DNA of 33,019 bases from Bacillus yapensis (GCF_005280205.1 NZ_SUND01000028.1:1-33019); one strand, 5' to 3'; positions 15,951 to 25,289 are shown, counted from the stretch's first letter. Numbers and translations are program-made. Notes: generated by a model not told the origin, from the sequence alone.

Positions 15951-16799
15951 TTATTCAGATATATTTTTGGACAACCTTTTCATTTGAGATAACATGATTC
16001 TATCAAACATTTTATAAGGAAGCTTTCGTGCCAATATGACAATTAGTTTTTCAGCAAAACGTAATTGATAACGCGTTTTTGGATTGGGATCTGTTACACT
16101 TTTATAAATCAACGCGGCTATATCCTCCGATGTCGCAAATCCTGTTTCTTCCATGGAAGCAAATTGTTCTACTAGCGCTCGATATGGAGAATCCATGGAA
16201 GTAGCAGCTAGCATATGCTCATTGGTGACTTTTTGCCACTCTGTAGCGGTTCCACCGGGTTCAATAATAATGACATCAACTCCAAAAGATTTCATCTCCA
16301 ATCGAAGCGTGTCGCTCATTGCTTCTAAAGCATGTTTTGATGCGTAGTACCATCCCCCAAGAGGCGTATAAATCTGTCCGCCGATCGATGATATATTAAC
16401 AATTTTTCCACTACGTTGAGCCCGCATAGTTGGCAAAATAAGCTGGGTCAAATTAGCAGCACCAAACACGTTTACATCAAATTGTCGTTTTGCTTCTTCA
16501 GGTGAAACATCTTCAAGAGCTCCAAATGAACCATAACCAGCCGAATTAATAAGAATATCAATTCGTTTTTCTTTTTGAAGTATTTCATTAACTAAAGTCT
16601 GGTTAGATTCTGTACTAGTAACATCTAAATAGCGTGTCTTTACCCCAAGTTTTTGTAAATGGACCATTTTATCTACCCGTCTCGCGCCTGCATAGACAAC
16701 ATAGCCTTTCTCTGAAAATAGTTTTGCAGCTGCTTCTCCCATACCAGCGGATGCTCCAGTTATTAAAACCACGCGGTTATTTGATTCCTGATTACGCAT
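15951..16799 (-). CDS. SDR family NAD(P)-dependent oxidoreductase
   Basis: A 282-aa classical short-chain dehydrogenase. The nucleotide-binding TGASAGMG is at residues 14-21, the NSAG variant of NNAG at 85-88, the catalytic Ser in NISS at 135-138, and YxxxK at Tyr151-Lys155. A long C-terminal extension (about 190-282) fits the retinol/steroid-dehydrogenase-like subgroup of bacterial SDRs; the substrate is unknown. AAGGAGAG precedes the ATG on the minus strand. A TetR gene lies upstream on the same strand, and the same operator sequence precedes both, so the SDR is probably repressed by that TetR and induced by a small molecule. Confidence 0.9.
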   Translation of the reverse strand: MRNQESNNRVVLITGASAGMGEAAAKLFSEKGYVVYAGARRVDKMVHLQKLGVKTRYLDVTSTESNQTLVNEILQKEKRIDILINSAGYGSFGALEDVSPEEAKRQFDVNVFGAANLTQLILPTMRAQRSGKIVNISSIGGQIYTPLGGWYYASKHALEAMSDTLRLEMKSFGVDVIIIEPGGTATEWQKVTNEHMLAATSMDSPYRALVEQFASMEETGFATSEDIAALIYKSVTDPNPKTRYQLRFAEKLIVILARKLPYKMFDRIMLSQMKRLSKNISE

Positions 16800-16825
16800 A
16801 ACAATCTCTCCTTATATAAACTTAT

Positions 16826-16844
16826 TAATAAATGAACATTCATT
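16826..16844. promoter_or_regulatory. Putative TetR operator upstream of the SDR gene
   Basis: A 19-nt sequence TAATAAATGAACATTCATT, repeated exactly at 17465-17483. Its core AATGA-n4-TCATT is a TetR-style inverted repeat. It lies 27 nt upstream of the SDR start, in the promoter region. Confidence 0.7.
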
Positions 16845-16881
16845 CTTTTTAGATGTAAAAATAACGCAATTAAAGGAAAAT

Positions 16882-17457
16882 CTACGCTTTAATTGCATCC
16901 CAACTCATCTCTATTGTTTGATTAATTTCTTCTTCGCTCATTTTTGTTTGAGCATAATAGTGCTGTTCAAGCAGGTGATTTAATGGTCCAAAAGTAATAG
17001 CTATAATAAGCTCCTTTGAAACATTCTTAATTACTTGTTTTTCTACTCCTTCTTCATATAATTGATAAAGGTATGCAGCTTTTTTCATCCCTTCTTCATA
17101 GGCTTCCTTCGAAATCAACGAGGGGTTAGAATTGATATATTTCATAAAAACACTTTCTTTTGGGTAAGCCATAATGGCTTGAACATGGTTCTTTAGAATT
17201 GTTTCTAATTGAAGCTTAAAAGGTTGTTCTGAATTTACGTTTTGAAATAAATTAGAATCAATGATATCTTTGACCTTTAAATACAGGGTACTGAACATAT
17301 CTTCCTTATCTTTGTAATAAATGTAAACCGTTGCTGGTGAAACATTCGCCTTTTTGGCAATTTTGGCGATACTTAAATTTTGGTAACCAATCTCAATGCC
17401 TAAATCAAAAATTGCATTATGAATGGAGATAATTTTATTTTCATCTTTTGTTCTCAT
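16882..17457 (-). CDS. TetR/AcrR family transcriptional regulator
   Basis: A one-domain repressor of about 191 aa. The N-terminal helix-turn-helix is clear (LSIAKIAKKANVSPATVYIY, then YKDKEDMF); the remaining helical part is the ligand-binding/dimer domain, with no homology I can name. Start ATG 17457 (MRTKDENK) is preferred; an upstream ATG at 17478 lies inside the operator. The operator copies before this gene and before the SDR gene suggest that it represses both itself and the SDR. The two genes are about 80 nt apart on the same strand. Confidence 0.88.
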   Translation of the reverse strand: MRTKDENKIISIHNAIFDLGIEIGYQNLSIAKIAKKANVSPATVYIYYKDKEDMFSTLYLKVKDIIDSNLFQNVNSEQPFKLQLETILKNHVQAIMAYPKESVFMKYINSNPSLISKEAYEEGMKKAAYLYQLYEEGVEKQVIKNVSKELIIAITFGPLNHLLEQHYYAQTKMSEEEINQTIEMSWDAIKA

Positions 17458-17464
17458 ATTCCTA

Positions 17465-17483
17465 TAATAAATGAACATTCATT
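17465..17483. promoter_or_regulatory. Putative TetR operator upstream of tetR
   Basis: An identical copy of the 19-nt element at 16826-16844, placed directly upstream of the tetR start. This suggests autoregulation. Confidence 0.7.
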
Positions 17484-17673
17484 TATGTCAAGAGATATAC
17501 GAATTTCATTTTTTGTTTTATCGGGATGTTTATCTCGGCGGGAAGTCCATTCTCATCCATATTTTTTACTAGAATCAGAACACGTCAAAAGTAACTATAA
17601 AACAAAATTCGTAATTGTTAAACTATTAATAACATCATGGGTTGGCTTCAATTAATCCTATAGGAGGGAAAAA

Positions 17674-18561
17674 ATGAAGCGTAAAGTGCATGTGATTCCA
17701 AATCGAGAAGTAGAACAGGTGGAAAGTGTTGATGCAATCTCCAAAGGTGTAGTATGGAGTCAGACCCCGAAAATTTGGGACAAAGAAATGCTGACACAAG
17801 AATTGGACACAGCTAAGACAGCCTATTTAGAGTACAGAAATAACCGGCCATATTATGAGGAAGAGAGAGACGAAGTAATCAAACAAACGTATTATAGGAA
17901 TGATTTTGATAGAAAAGATCTTCAAGATTTACTAGAAAAAACGCATGAAAATAAGCTGAGTTACTCACCCCACCGTTATGTTTATCCATGGGTAGACCTT
18001 CAAGAGAACGGGAAACTTAAAAGCATCTATTCGGGGAAGGAAATGGATCCGCTTGCTGTTATAGAAGAGGACATACGAATTCTTGAAGATAGGCGTGTGA
18101 ATATTACTAGTTTAGCCGACGAGGTGAAGTTGAATTGTGAGCATGTAGTGCCTCAGTCTTGGTTTGAAGAGCGTGAGCCAATGAGGGGGGATTTGCATCA
18201 TTTATTTGCCTGTGATCCCACATGCAACAGCCGCCGTGGAAACAGCCCTTACGATGATTTTCCTGACTATGTTCCAGAGGGTCTTACTTTAGGTATCGCG
18301 GAAGGCTGCGGTAAGGCAGATGAAGGAAAGTTTGAGCCTGAATTCGGAAAGGGAATTGTTTCAAGAGCCACCTTTTATTTTATAACTCGTTACCCTGGAG
18401 TGATCGACAATAATCTAGTGAATCTGGAGCTTTTACTAGAGTGGCATCAGCAATTTCCAGTGTCATTGTATGAAAAACACCGGAACCTTGCAATCTATGA
18501 CTTACAAGGAAACCGGAATCCGTTCATTGATTATCCGGATAATGCAGAAAAATGGATTTGA
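17674..18561 (+). CDS. Endonuclease I family nuclease
   Basis: A 295-aa protein with the endonuclease I (EndA/NucM/Bsn type) beta-beta-alpha metal core: NCEHVVPQSWF at 154-164, LHHLFACDPTCNSRRGN at 174-190, and the late RNPFIDYP motif. These enzymes cut DNA and RNA non-specifically and are usually secreted. Here the N-terminus (MKRKVHVIPNREVEQVESVD) is polar with no signal peptide, so export by the usual route is unlikely. A TAGGAGGG ribosome site precedes the ATG. The gene stands alone and ends in a perfect hairpin terminator. A cytoplasmic role or non-classical export is possible. Confidence 0.87.
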   Translation: MKRKVHVIPNREVEQVESVDAISKGVVWSQTPKIWDKEMLTQELDTAKTAYLEYRNNRPYYEEERDEVIKQTYYRNDFDRKDLQDLLEKTHENKLSYSPHRYVYPWVDLQENGKLKSIYSGKEMDPLAVIEEDIRILEDRRVNITSLADEVKLNCEHVVPQSWFEEREPMRGDLHHLFACDPTCNSRRGNSPYDDFPDYVPEGLTLGIAEGCGKADEGKFEPEFGKGIVSRATFYFITRYPGVIDNNLVNLELLLEWHQQFPVSLYEKHRNLAIYDLQGNRNPFIDYPDNAEKWI

Positions 18562-18598
18562 TAAGATTTTAGTGTGTTTTAGTATTAATTAATACGTT

Positions 18599-18639
18599 CA
18601 CTACAAAAACAGCACATGGTTTGTGCTGTTTTTGTAGTG
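18599..18639 (+). terminator. Perfect 18-bp bidirectional-type terminator
   Basis: CACTACAAAAACAGCACA (18599-18616) pairs without mismatch with 18622-18639 over a 5-nt loop. The A/T runs lie inside the stem, not as a separate tail. Confidence 0.75.
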
Positions 18640-18745
18640 GTATAGGAAATATAGAGTCCACATCATAAAGCAAGGATTTGCACAATGTATAAATTAGAAG
18701 AGGTAGATTCCTTACCAAGATCAAATAGATCCGATCGAGAATGGC

Positions 18746-19000
18746 TTGTTTAGAGTTATACAGTTATACTTGGTGAGAGCTTATGTTCCTGAAAGGATAA
18801 GATATCTTATGAAATATATGAAATCGCAAATGAAGCGGTTAATCAAAGACAATAAGGAATTGCAAAAGCGCTTAAAAGATTTGATGGATGAACATGAACT
18901 TGAGAAAAGTTCAGCATTAAGGGCTTTGTATCATTCAGAAGTTGCAGAAGGCGGAAAGTATCAATTACAATACCAAGCATTAGACTTGCCTAAAGGGTAG
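18746..19000 (+). pseudogene. Small coiled-coil ORF, possibly a truncated gene
   Basis: The frame reads as protein from about 18707 (IPYQDQIDPIENGLFRVI) through a charged helical segment (KRLIKDNKELQKRLKDLM) to the stop at 19000. No good start is seen: TTG 18746 lacks a site, and ATG 18809 has only a distant AAAGGA. A separate frame starting at ATG 18685 (MYKLEEVDSLP) overlaps the first part, so one frameshift could have split a single gene of about 105 codons. A terminator overlaps the stop codon, which suggests this was once a real gene. The family is unknown. Confidence 0.4.
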
Positions 19001-19008
19001 GTCTTTTT
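18983..19008 (+). terminator. Terminator overlapping the stop of the small ORF
   Basis: GACTTGCC (18983-18990) pairs with GGTAGGTC (18996-19003), with two G-T pairs, followed by TTTTT. Confidence 0.6.
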
Positions 19009-19166
19009 GTTTAGGAATTTATAGATTCCGCATCTTTGGATAACTCTTTAATAGTTGCTTTAGTACATTTGTGAAGAGAAGATCGAGTATAATGATAGTT
19101 TGCATAAGATAAAAATTATTACGGAAATAATAAGAATAATAATTGGAAAATAAAAGAGGCCTCGTT

Positions 19167-20615
19167 ATGGGTAAAGATACGTTTAAAGATTATCAATTAA
19201 GTAATGAAATAGTAAAAGCGCTGGAAAGCCTAGAATTCAAAAATCCAACAGAAGTTCAGAGTAAAGTAATACCTCTTGTGTTAGAGAAAACCGATCTTGT
19301 TGTGAAATCACAAACAGGAAGTGGAAAGACTGCCTCTTATGGGATCCCCATTTGTGAATTAATTGAATGGAAGGAAAATAAACCGCAAGCGTTAATTTTA
19401 ACACCAACAAGAGAACTTGCTGTTCAAGTGAAAGAGGATTTCATAAACATAGGGAGATTCAAACGGATTAAAGCAACCGCGGTTTATGGAAAACAGCCTA
19501 TTGCGATCCAAAAAACAGAATTAAAGCAAAAAACGCATGTAGTTGTAGGTACTCCAGGCCGTGTGTTGGATCATTTGGAGAGAGGTACTTTAAATTTAGA
19601 GCGAATGAATTATCTTGTAATAGATGAAGCGGACGAAATGCTAAACATGGGATTCATTGAACAGGTAGAGGCCATTATTAAAGAGTTACCAGAAAATCGA
19701 GTTACTATGCTATTTTCAGCTACTTTACCTGAGGCAATTAAGAATCTAGCACTTCGCTATATGAAAACACCTACTAATATTGAAATTAAAGCTTCGGGAC
19801 TCACAACAGATAAAATTGATCATTCGCTTATTACAGTAAAAGAAGACGATAAATTTTCTATACTTAAAGATGTAACGATTGTTGAAAATCCCGATAGTTG
19901 TATCATTTTTTGTCGAACAAAAGATAGAGTGGATACAGTGTGTGATCAGTTATCAGAGTTAGGGTATAACTGTGATAAAATTCACGGTGGAATGGCACAA
20001 GATGACCGTCTTGATGTGATGAATGAGTTTAAAAGGGGAGAATTCCGTTATTTAATTGCTACGGATGTAGCGGCTAGAGGGATTGATATTGACAATATAA
20101 CGCATGTCATTAATTATGACCTTCCATTAGAAAAGGAGAGCTATGTTCATCGTACAGGAAGAACAGGGCGAGCGGGTAAAAAGGGGAAAGCCATCACACT
20201 TGTTACACCATTTGAAGATAAGTTTTTAAATGAAATTGAAGATTATATAGGGTTCGAAATCCCGAAGATGACAGCTCCTTCAAAGGATGAAGTTTCAAAT
20301 AAGCAATCTGAATTTGAAGCAAAAACGAATATGGAACCTACGATAAAAAAGGCAAAAAGTGAAAAGTTAGACAAGCAAATTATGAAGTTATACTTTAATG
20401 GTGGTAAGAAAAAGAAGCTTAGAGCAGTGGATTTTGTTGGAACAATTGCTAAAATTGAAGGAGTAACAGCCGAGGATATTGGCATCATTACAATAACAGA
20501 TACTTTTTCTTATGTGGAAATATTGAATGATAAAGGCCATATTGTGCTGGATAAGATGAAGAAAACGCCAATAAAAGGTAAGCAGTTGAAAGTATATGAG
20601 GCTAATAAGAATTAA
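19167..20615 (+). CDS. dbpA: DEAD-box RNA helicase, DbpA/YxiN type
   Basis: A 482-aa ATP-dependent RNA helicase. Visible motifs are the Q-motif region (FKNPTEVQ), Walker A SQTGSGKT at 48-55, PTRELA, TPGR, DEAD in [11 protein letters not shown] in LFSATLP, and HRTGRTGR. The last 80 residues form the DbpA RNA-binding (RRM-like) domain ([20 protein letters not shown]), which in E. coli DbpA and B. subtilis YxiN binds hairpin 92 of 23S rRNA. It therefore probably remodels the 50S peptidyl-transferase region during ribosome assembly. Start ATG 19167 is chosen because AAGAGG lies 9 nt upstream; the frame opens at 19143 without a site. It is a single gene followed by a hairpin terminator. Confidence 0.92.
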   Translation: MGKDTFKDYQLSNEIVKALESLEFKNPTEVQSKVIPLVLEKTDLVVKSQTGSGKTASYGIPICELIEWKENKPQALILTPTRELAVQVKEDFINIGRFKRIKATAVYGKQPIAIQKTELKQKTHVVVGTPGRVLDHLERGTLNLERMNYLVIDEADEMLNMGFIEQVEAIIKELPENRVTMLFSATLPEAIKNLALRYMKTPTNIEIKASGLTTDKIDHSLITVKEDDKFSILKDVTIVENPDSCIIFCRTKDRVDTVCDQLSELGYNCDKIHGGMAQDDRLDVMNEFKRGEFRYLIATDVAARGIDIDNITHVINYDLPLEKESYVHRTGRTGRAGKKGKAITLVTPFEDKFLNEIEDYIGFEIPKMTAPSKDEVSNKQSEFEAKTNMEPTIKKAKSEKLDKQIMKLYFNGGKKKKLRAVDFVGTIAKIEGVTAEDIGIITITDTFSYVEILNDKGHIVLDKMKKTPIKGKQLKVYEANKN

Positions 20616-20697
20616 AACCTGTTGGTGATAACCGGTGCAATAGAGAGCTGTAATCAGTAAATGAGTTTTTACATTAGGTTTAAAATATAGTGAAAAA

Positions 20698-20730
20698 AAG
20701 AGTCGCAGAAGTATTCTGGGGCTCTTCTTT
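20698..20730 (+). terminator. Terminator after dbpA
   Basis: AAGAG (20698-20702) with CTCTT (20722-20726), and an inner CAGAA/TTCTG stem, then T residues. Confidence 0.6.
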
Positions 20731-20783
20731 ATGAATATTTTTTTTAAAAAAACATTTCATAGTTGCCTTCTCATACAAAAATC

Positions 20784-20818
20784 CCTCAGATGCCTAATAG
20801 TAGGCTGACATGCAGAGG
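20784..20818. other. Structured hairpin in the 349-nt gap 20616-20964
   Basis: CCTC (20784-20787) pairs with GAGG (20815-20818) around an inner GCCTA-ATAG-TAGGC stem-loop. Read on the minus strand, the structure is followed by ATTTTTG, so it may be a weak terminator in that direction. No gene is seen in this gap. A TATAAT at 20854-20859 could be the -10 box of the next gene. Confidence 0.35.
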
Positions 20819-20964
20819 ATAACCCTATTTTTAAGTAATTTACAATAAAATTATATAATCTTAACAAAACGAGACAAAATTCTAAATATTAAAATATTAA
20901 ACTGAGGGAGATGTCAAAATTTGTGGAATTCAGATGGTTGGTTGAAAAAAAGGAGGAAAATTAG

Positions 20965-23376
20965 ATGGCGAGTAGTGGAAAGTTCAGCTTGTTCAGCAAG
21001 GTTTTTCTAGCAGGTACAATACTAGTTTTAGGCATACCAATGACTAACGCTTTTGCAGCAACGGGAATTCAAAATACAGTTGATGTTAAAAAAATTGCAG
21101 GTTACACAATGGGGGAACCGAATGAAGAAGGCGGTGTTGCTGAAATTGTGAAATACAATTCAGACAACGAAAAATTCTACGTTATTAACGGACAAGCACA
21201 AACTCTTGATATTGTAAGTCTCAAAGATTTAAAATCATCTGAGACGGTGCAAGAGCTCCAAAAAGAAGATTCAATTAATATAGCAGAAGCACTAACTGAC
21301 AAAGCATTTACATATGGAGATTTAACAAGCATTGATATCAATACCGATTATGATCTTATAGCTGTAGCGGTTCAAGAAAAAGATCATGCGAAATCTGGCA
21401 AAATTGTCGTTCTAGATTATGATGGAAAAATTAAACAGGAATATGTCGCAGGTGTACAGCCTGATATGGTCAAAATAACAGCTGATGGAAAATATATATT
21501 ATCAGCTGATGAAGCGGAACCGCGCCTTGGTCTTGGAAATGCTGATCCTGAAGGAGCTGTTACAATTGTTGAGGTTGATTCTGGAAAAAGCACACAAGTG
21601 AAATTTGATGACGTAAATGTCATTGCAGACGATGTCCATATTCGTAACAATGGAACAAAAGTGGATGCCACCAAGGATTTTGAACCTGAATACATTGCTA
21701 TTTCAAAAGATGGCAAAAAAGCATACGTCACTTTACAAGAGAACAATGCCATTGCGACGATCGACATCACAGCAGGCAAGGTTCTATCGGTAAAATCTCT
21801 TGGATATAAAGATCATTCCATGTCAGGGAATGAACTTGATGCTATAAAAAACGGTGAAATTGGATTTGAAAGACTTCCAATTCTAGGAGCATATATGCCA
21901 GATGCTGTTGCCTCTGTAAATATTGGCGGCGTAGAATATTTAGTGACTGGTAATGAAGGAGATGCAACTGAGTGGGGCGAGGATGATTCTGAATTTATTA
22001 ATGTAGCCGATTTCGAAGATGTGAAGGATTCGATTACACTTACTAAGCAATTCAAAGGGATGACACCTGAAGAAGCACAGACAGCATTTAAAAGAATGAA
22101 AAATTCAGAGGTCTATGACAAACTTGAAGTATTAACCGATCGCGGTACAGATGCCATTTACACATTGGGTGGCCGTTCTTTCTCAATCTGGAAGGCAGAT
22201 ACAATGGAACTTGTTTATGACAGTGGAAGTGATTTCGAAAAGATCACAGCAGAGCGTTTTCCAGATCATTTTAACTGGTCAAATGATGATGATGAAATGG
22301 ACAAGCGTAGTGCGAAAAAGGGACCGGAGCCAGAAGATGTAAAGGTCGGCATGATTGGTGATAAGGTCTATGCTTTTGTTGGACTTGAAAGAATTGGCGG
22401 AGTAATGACTTATGATATTTCCAACCCAGAAAATACTCAGTTTGCAAATTATATAAACAGTAGAGATTTCTCAGATAAGATTGCGGGTGACGTAGCACCA
22501 GAAGGTCTTGAATTTGTTCCACAGGACTTGAGTCCAACAGGTCGTCCTCTTGTTATTGTAGGGAATGAGGTAAGTGGTACAGTTTCTGTGAATGAGTTCC
22601 AAGTTCCTATTCAACAAACGCCACCGATTGATCAGCCCGATGATCAAACTCCACCTGTAGATCCTAACAAAGTTTCGAAGGATTTAGATAAGAGCTTGTT
22701 GAATAAAGAAGGAGAGATCATTTTGGATTTCTCATCATATTCACAGTTAAGCTTAGAATTAACGACGGATAAGGTTAAAGAGATCTTAAGTACAAATCCG
22801 AATGCAAAAGTAATGGTTAATAAAGGTGATGTGGAGGTTGGATTACCGTTAAGTATTCTTAAAGACATTAATCAAAAAGTAACACTTAACATCCTTCCAA
22901 AGTCATTCGAGGGTGCTATCGGTCCAGTCTATGATTTTACTATTCAAGCGGAAGATGGAGCCTTCATTGATAAATTTGTAGATAATAAGATTACGCTTAA
23001 ATTTAAAGTTGATCCGACAAAGGTTAAAGATTGGAAAAGTGTTGTCATTTACTATATTGACGAAAATGGGAAAAAAGCAGAAAAAATTATTCCTACTGAA
23101 TTTGACTCTACTAATGGAGGTGTATGGGTAGAAGTAAGCCATTTTAGTACATTTGGAGTATTCGAAGAATCTTCTGCTGGTAATTCAGATGGAAATAAAT
23201 CAGACAATAATAATTCAAATGACTCCAATACAGATGGGGAGCAATCTAAGAAAAATCAATCTGGAAATCAACTTCCTGATACATCAACAAACTATTTTAA
23301 CCTAATTGCAATTGGTTTAATATTAGTCGTTCTAGGTGGATTTATGCTTTATATAAGAAAAAGAAGAGCAGTGTAA
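20965..23376 (+). CDS. Cell-wall-anchored choice-of-anchor I protein, LPDTS signal
   Basis: An 803-aa surface protein. A signal peptide (about 1-31, AFA at the cleavage point) leads into a choice-of-anchor I type domain, probably a beta-propeller (about 35-550), with repeated 'voltage' patterns such as SKDGKKAYVTLQENNAIATI. A Pro-rich linker (QTPPIDQPDDQTPPVDP) and a beta-rich domain (about 570-740) follow, then an Asn/Ser-rich spacer. The end is a sorting signal: LPDTS at 770-774, a hydrophobic helix, and RKRRAV. LPDTS is the motif used by class D sortase YhcS of B. subtilis, and a class D sortase gene follows. An enzymatic role is not evident; adhesion or phosphate-ester metabolism are possibilities. 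AAGGAGG precedes the ATG. Confidence 0.87.
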   Translation: MASSGKFSLFSKVFLAGTILVLGIPMTNAFAATGIQNTVDVKKIAGYTMGEPNEEGGVAEIVKYNSDNEKFYVINGQAQTLDIVSLKDLKSSETVQELQKEDSINIAEALTDKAFTYGDLTSIDINTDYDLIAVAVQEKDHAKSGKIVVLDYDGKIKQEYVAGVQPDMVKITADGKYILSADEAEPRLGLGNADPEGAVTIVEVDSGKSTQVKFDDVNVIADDVHIRNNGTKVDATKDFEPEYIAISKDGKKAYVTLQENNAIATIDITAGKVLSVKSLGYKDHSMSGNELDAIKNGEIGFERLPILGAYMPDAVASVNIGGVEYLVTGNEGDATEWGEDDSEFINVADFEDVKDSITLTKQFKGMTPEEAQTAFKRMKNSEVYDKLEVLTDRGTDAIYTLGGRSFSIWKADTMELVYDSGSDFEKITAERFPDHFNWSNDDDEMDKRSAKKGPEPEDVKVGMIGDKVYAFVGLERIGGVMTYDISNPENTQFANYINSRDFSDKIAGDVAPEGLEFVPQDLSPTGRPLVIVGNEVSGTVSVNEFQVPIQQTPPIDQPDDQTPPVDPNKVSKDLDKSLLNKEGEIILDFSSYSQLSLELTTDKVKEILSTNPNAKVMVNKGDVEVGLPLSILKDINQKVTLNILPKSFEGAIGPVYDFTIQAEDGAFIDKFVDNKITLKFKVDPTKVKDWKSVVIYYIDENGKKAEKIIPTEFDSTNGGVWVEVSHFSTFGVFEESSAGNSDGNKSDNNNSNDSNTDGEQSKKNQSGNQLPDTSTNYFNLIAIGLILVVLGGFMLYIRKRRAV

Positions 23377-23441
23377 GATAACTAAAGATCCCTTTGTTTC
23401 CCAAGGGGAACTTTCTTAATCAAAGCAATAAGAGGGAGAAT

Positions 23442-24008
23442 ATGAAAAGTAAATTAGTTGGTTATTTAATTCTAACTGTCGGTATTTGTTTTATTGGCTA
23501 TGCTTCGTGGGGGATTATCCAATCCAATGTTAAAGCAAATGATACTTTGGAGGCAGCTAAGAAAATAGTAGAAGAGTCACCTTCAAAAAGTTCGAAGGAT
23601 AACTTTTTACCAAAGCAAGGAGAGACGGTAGGCATATTAAAGCTCCCGACAATAAAAGCAGAATTAGCCATCGTTGAAGGAACTGATCCTGAAGAACTCG
23701 AAAAAGGTGTAGGGCATTATAAAGGCTCCTATTTCCCGGAGCAAAACGGGCAAATTGTTTTATCTGGACATCGTGATACAGTGTTTAAGCAGCTCGGAGA
23801 ACTAAAATTGGGAGATGAATTACAAGTAGAAATCGCTTATGGGAAGTTTTCATACAAAATAATTGATACCAAAATAGTTGATTCAGATGACACGAGTATT
23901 ATCACTCTTCAAAATGAAAAAGAAGAGTTAATTTTAACAACGTGCTATCCTTTTGGATACATTGGAAATGCACCACAACGGTATATTATTTATGCAGAAA
24001 AGAAATAG
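23442..24008 (+). CDS. srtD: Class D sortase (YhcS-like)
   Basis: A 188-aa transpeptidase that joins LPDTS-type proteins to peptidoglycan. One N-terminal membrane helix (about 5-25) anchors it; the catalytic triad is His110 (SGHRDT), Cys168 (LTTCYPF) and Arg180 (APQRYI). The short size and the motif context match class D sortases such as YhcS. ATG 23442 is chosen for its AAGAGGGAG site; the frame is open from 23394 without one. It lies 65 nt downstream of the LPDTS protein, so enzyme and substrate are probably in one operon, and a terminator follows. Confidence 0.92.
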   Translation: MKSKLVGYLILTVGICFIGYASWGIIQSNVKANDTLEAAKKIVEESPSKSSKDNFLPKQGETVGILKLPTIKAELAIVEGTDPEELEKGVGHYKGSYFPEQNGQIVLSGHRDTVFKQLGELKLGDELQVEIAYGKFSYKIIDTKIVDSDDTSIITLQNEKEELILTTCYPFGYIGNAPQRYIIYAEKK

Positions 24009-24047
24009 CATTATTCTCGATATGTAAGGGCGAACTTTATCAAAAAT

Positions 24048-24088
24048 AAAAGACAACTGAGTACTCCAAACTACTCGGTTGTCTTTTT
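24048..24088 (+). terminator. Terminator after the sortase gene
   Basis: AAAGACAACTGAGTA (about 24048-24063) pairs with TACTCGGTTGTCTTT (24072-24086), then T residues. The gap to 24294 is AT-rich with no other sign. Confidence 0.82.
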
Positions 24089-24294
24089 CACTTCATTTAT
24101 TTCAAAGGTTTCTTGTTATGCCCATATTAATAGTTTTAATGGCATCCTGAATAGGTTATCTATTCTTTAAAAGTAGATATTTGACGTTAATAAATAGATA
24201 GGAATGGAGCTCCACGTTTGTTTTCATTAGAACCGTGTATTTTTAGTTTTTTAGGTAAAAAATAGTGTACATATGAATAAAGATGGTGACCAAT

Positions 24295-24780
24295 ATGAAA
24301 ACATTGTATTTTTGTATCATTACAGCAATAGTATCATTTATTTCTCTCTACATTTTATCGAAGAAAATGAATGTCACGAACCTTTTAGGTAATTATTTTT
24401 TATCTAATATTCTTATAACAAATACAGGGATAATCATAAATTTAAACTTAAAATTAACAAAGCAAGATCCATTGAGCCAGCTGATTTTTTGGTCACAAAA
24501 AATTCCTGAGTTTTCACTGAAGCCTGCACTACTTTTATGGTTGCTTTATATTCTGTTCTCTAGGAGAACTATTTTTAGTAAACTTATTTCTCTCTTTATC
24601 TTCTTAACCGTACTTGTGTCTATTGAAGTCTATTTCGTAGAAATTGGATATTTGGAATGGATAAATTGGAATGTATTTTACTCCTATTTGAGGTACGTTC
24701 TAATCATTCTGTTAATGGCTATTTACCACTTCTACTTAGAAAAACTTATATATAGAACGAAAGATGTGAATACGACGTGA
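24295..24780 (+). CDS. Multipass membrane protein of unknown function
   Basis: A 161-aa hydrophobic protein with four to five predicted helices (for example FCIITAIVSFISLYIL and LLLWLLYILF). No catalytic motif. ATG 24295 is favoured, with GGTGA upstream; an ATG at 24283 is in frame. Its stop overlaps the GTG of the next gene (GTGA), so the two are translationally coupled. It resembles the small CBO0543-type membrane families in layout, but I cannot assign it firmly. Confidence 0.65.
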   Translation: MKTLYFCIITAIVSFISLYILSKKMNVTNLLGNYFLSNILITNTGIIINLNLKLTKQDPLSQLIFWSQKIPEFSLKPALLLWLLYILFSRRTIFSKLISLFIFLTVLVSIEVYFVEIGYLEWINWNVFYSYLRYVLIILLMAIYHFYLEKLIYRTKDVNTT

Positions 24781-25289
24781 TACTCCCTCTTCCTGAAAAA
24801 TTTGATGAAAATGAGATATTTATTATCTTTTCTACTGTATTTGCTTTAGTCCTAATGTTTATTGTTCCTAGACGTTTGTCAGCTGTTACCATTGTAATAA
24901 TTTGGACATTCAATGTATTTCTTGCTTTATTGGCTGATATTACTATTAGTATAAAACCTTATAACTTTTATTTTACGATCGATCATGATACCCATGAATT
25001 ATTTGATGTATTATTGCATTTTGCAACATACCCTACTGTTCCTTATTTTCTAGTTAACTTATATCAGTATAAAAAACCAAGAGGGTTAAAGTTGTTATCT
25101 TATATTATCTTTTTTGCAGGGGTAGCCATAGTTTTAGAATATACCGCTGTGCAATTTCATGTTTTTACATATACTGGTTGGAAATTATACTTATCCTTCA
25201 TTACATATTTGATCTTATTTGCGGTGAATATAGAGCTTGTGAACTTTATTGGAAAGAAACATCCTTATAAAAGAGAATCAACTAGTTGA
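24777..25289 (+). CDS. CBO0543-like membrane protein
   Basis: A 170-aa membrane protein starting at GTG 24777, overlapping the previous stop. It has about five helices and the pattern seen in the CBO0543 family of Bacillales and Clostridia: VPRRLS after the first helix, DITISIKPYNFY, FDVLLHFATYPTVPY, and FTYTGWKLYLSF. The function of that family is unknown; it is often found in clusters of paralogues, as here. The start is coupled to the gene before it. Confidence 0.65.
   Translation: MILPLPEKFDENEIFIIFSTVFALVLMFIVPRRLSAVTIVIIWTFNVFLALLADITISIKPYNFYFTIDHDTHELFDVLLHFATYPTVPYFLVNLYQYKKPRGLKLLSYIIFFAGVAIVLEYTAVQFHVFTYTGWKLYLSFITYLILFAVNIELVNFIGKKHPYKRESTS

Noticed and set aside
20784-20818. Riboswitch upstream of the cell-wall protein
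   Set aside because: The hairpin is real, but I see no conserved aptamer core of any known class, and the expected promoter lies downstream of it.
20911-20964. 17-codon leader ORF (MSKFVEFRWLVEK...) ending directly before the LPDTS protein start
   Set aside because: Its GGGAG motif touches the ATG with no spacing, so initiation is unlikely. It mainly covers the ribosome site of the next gene.
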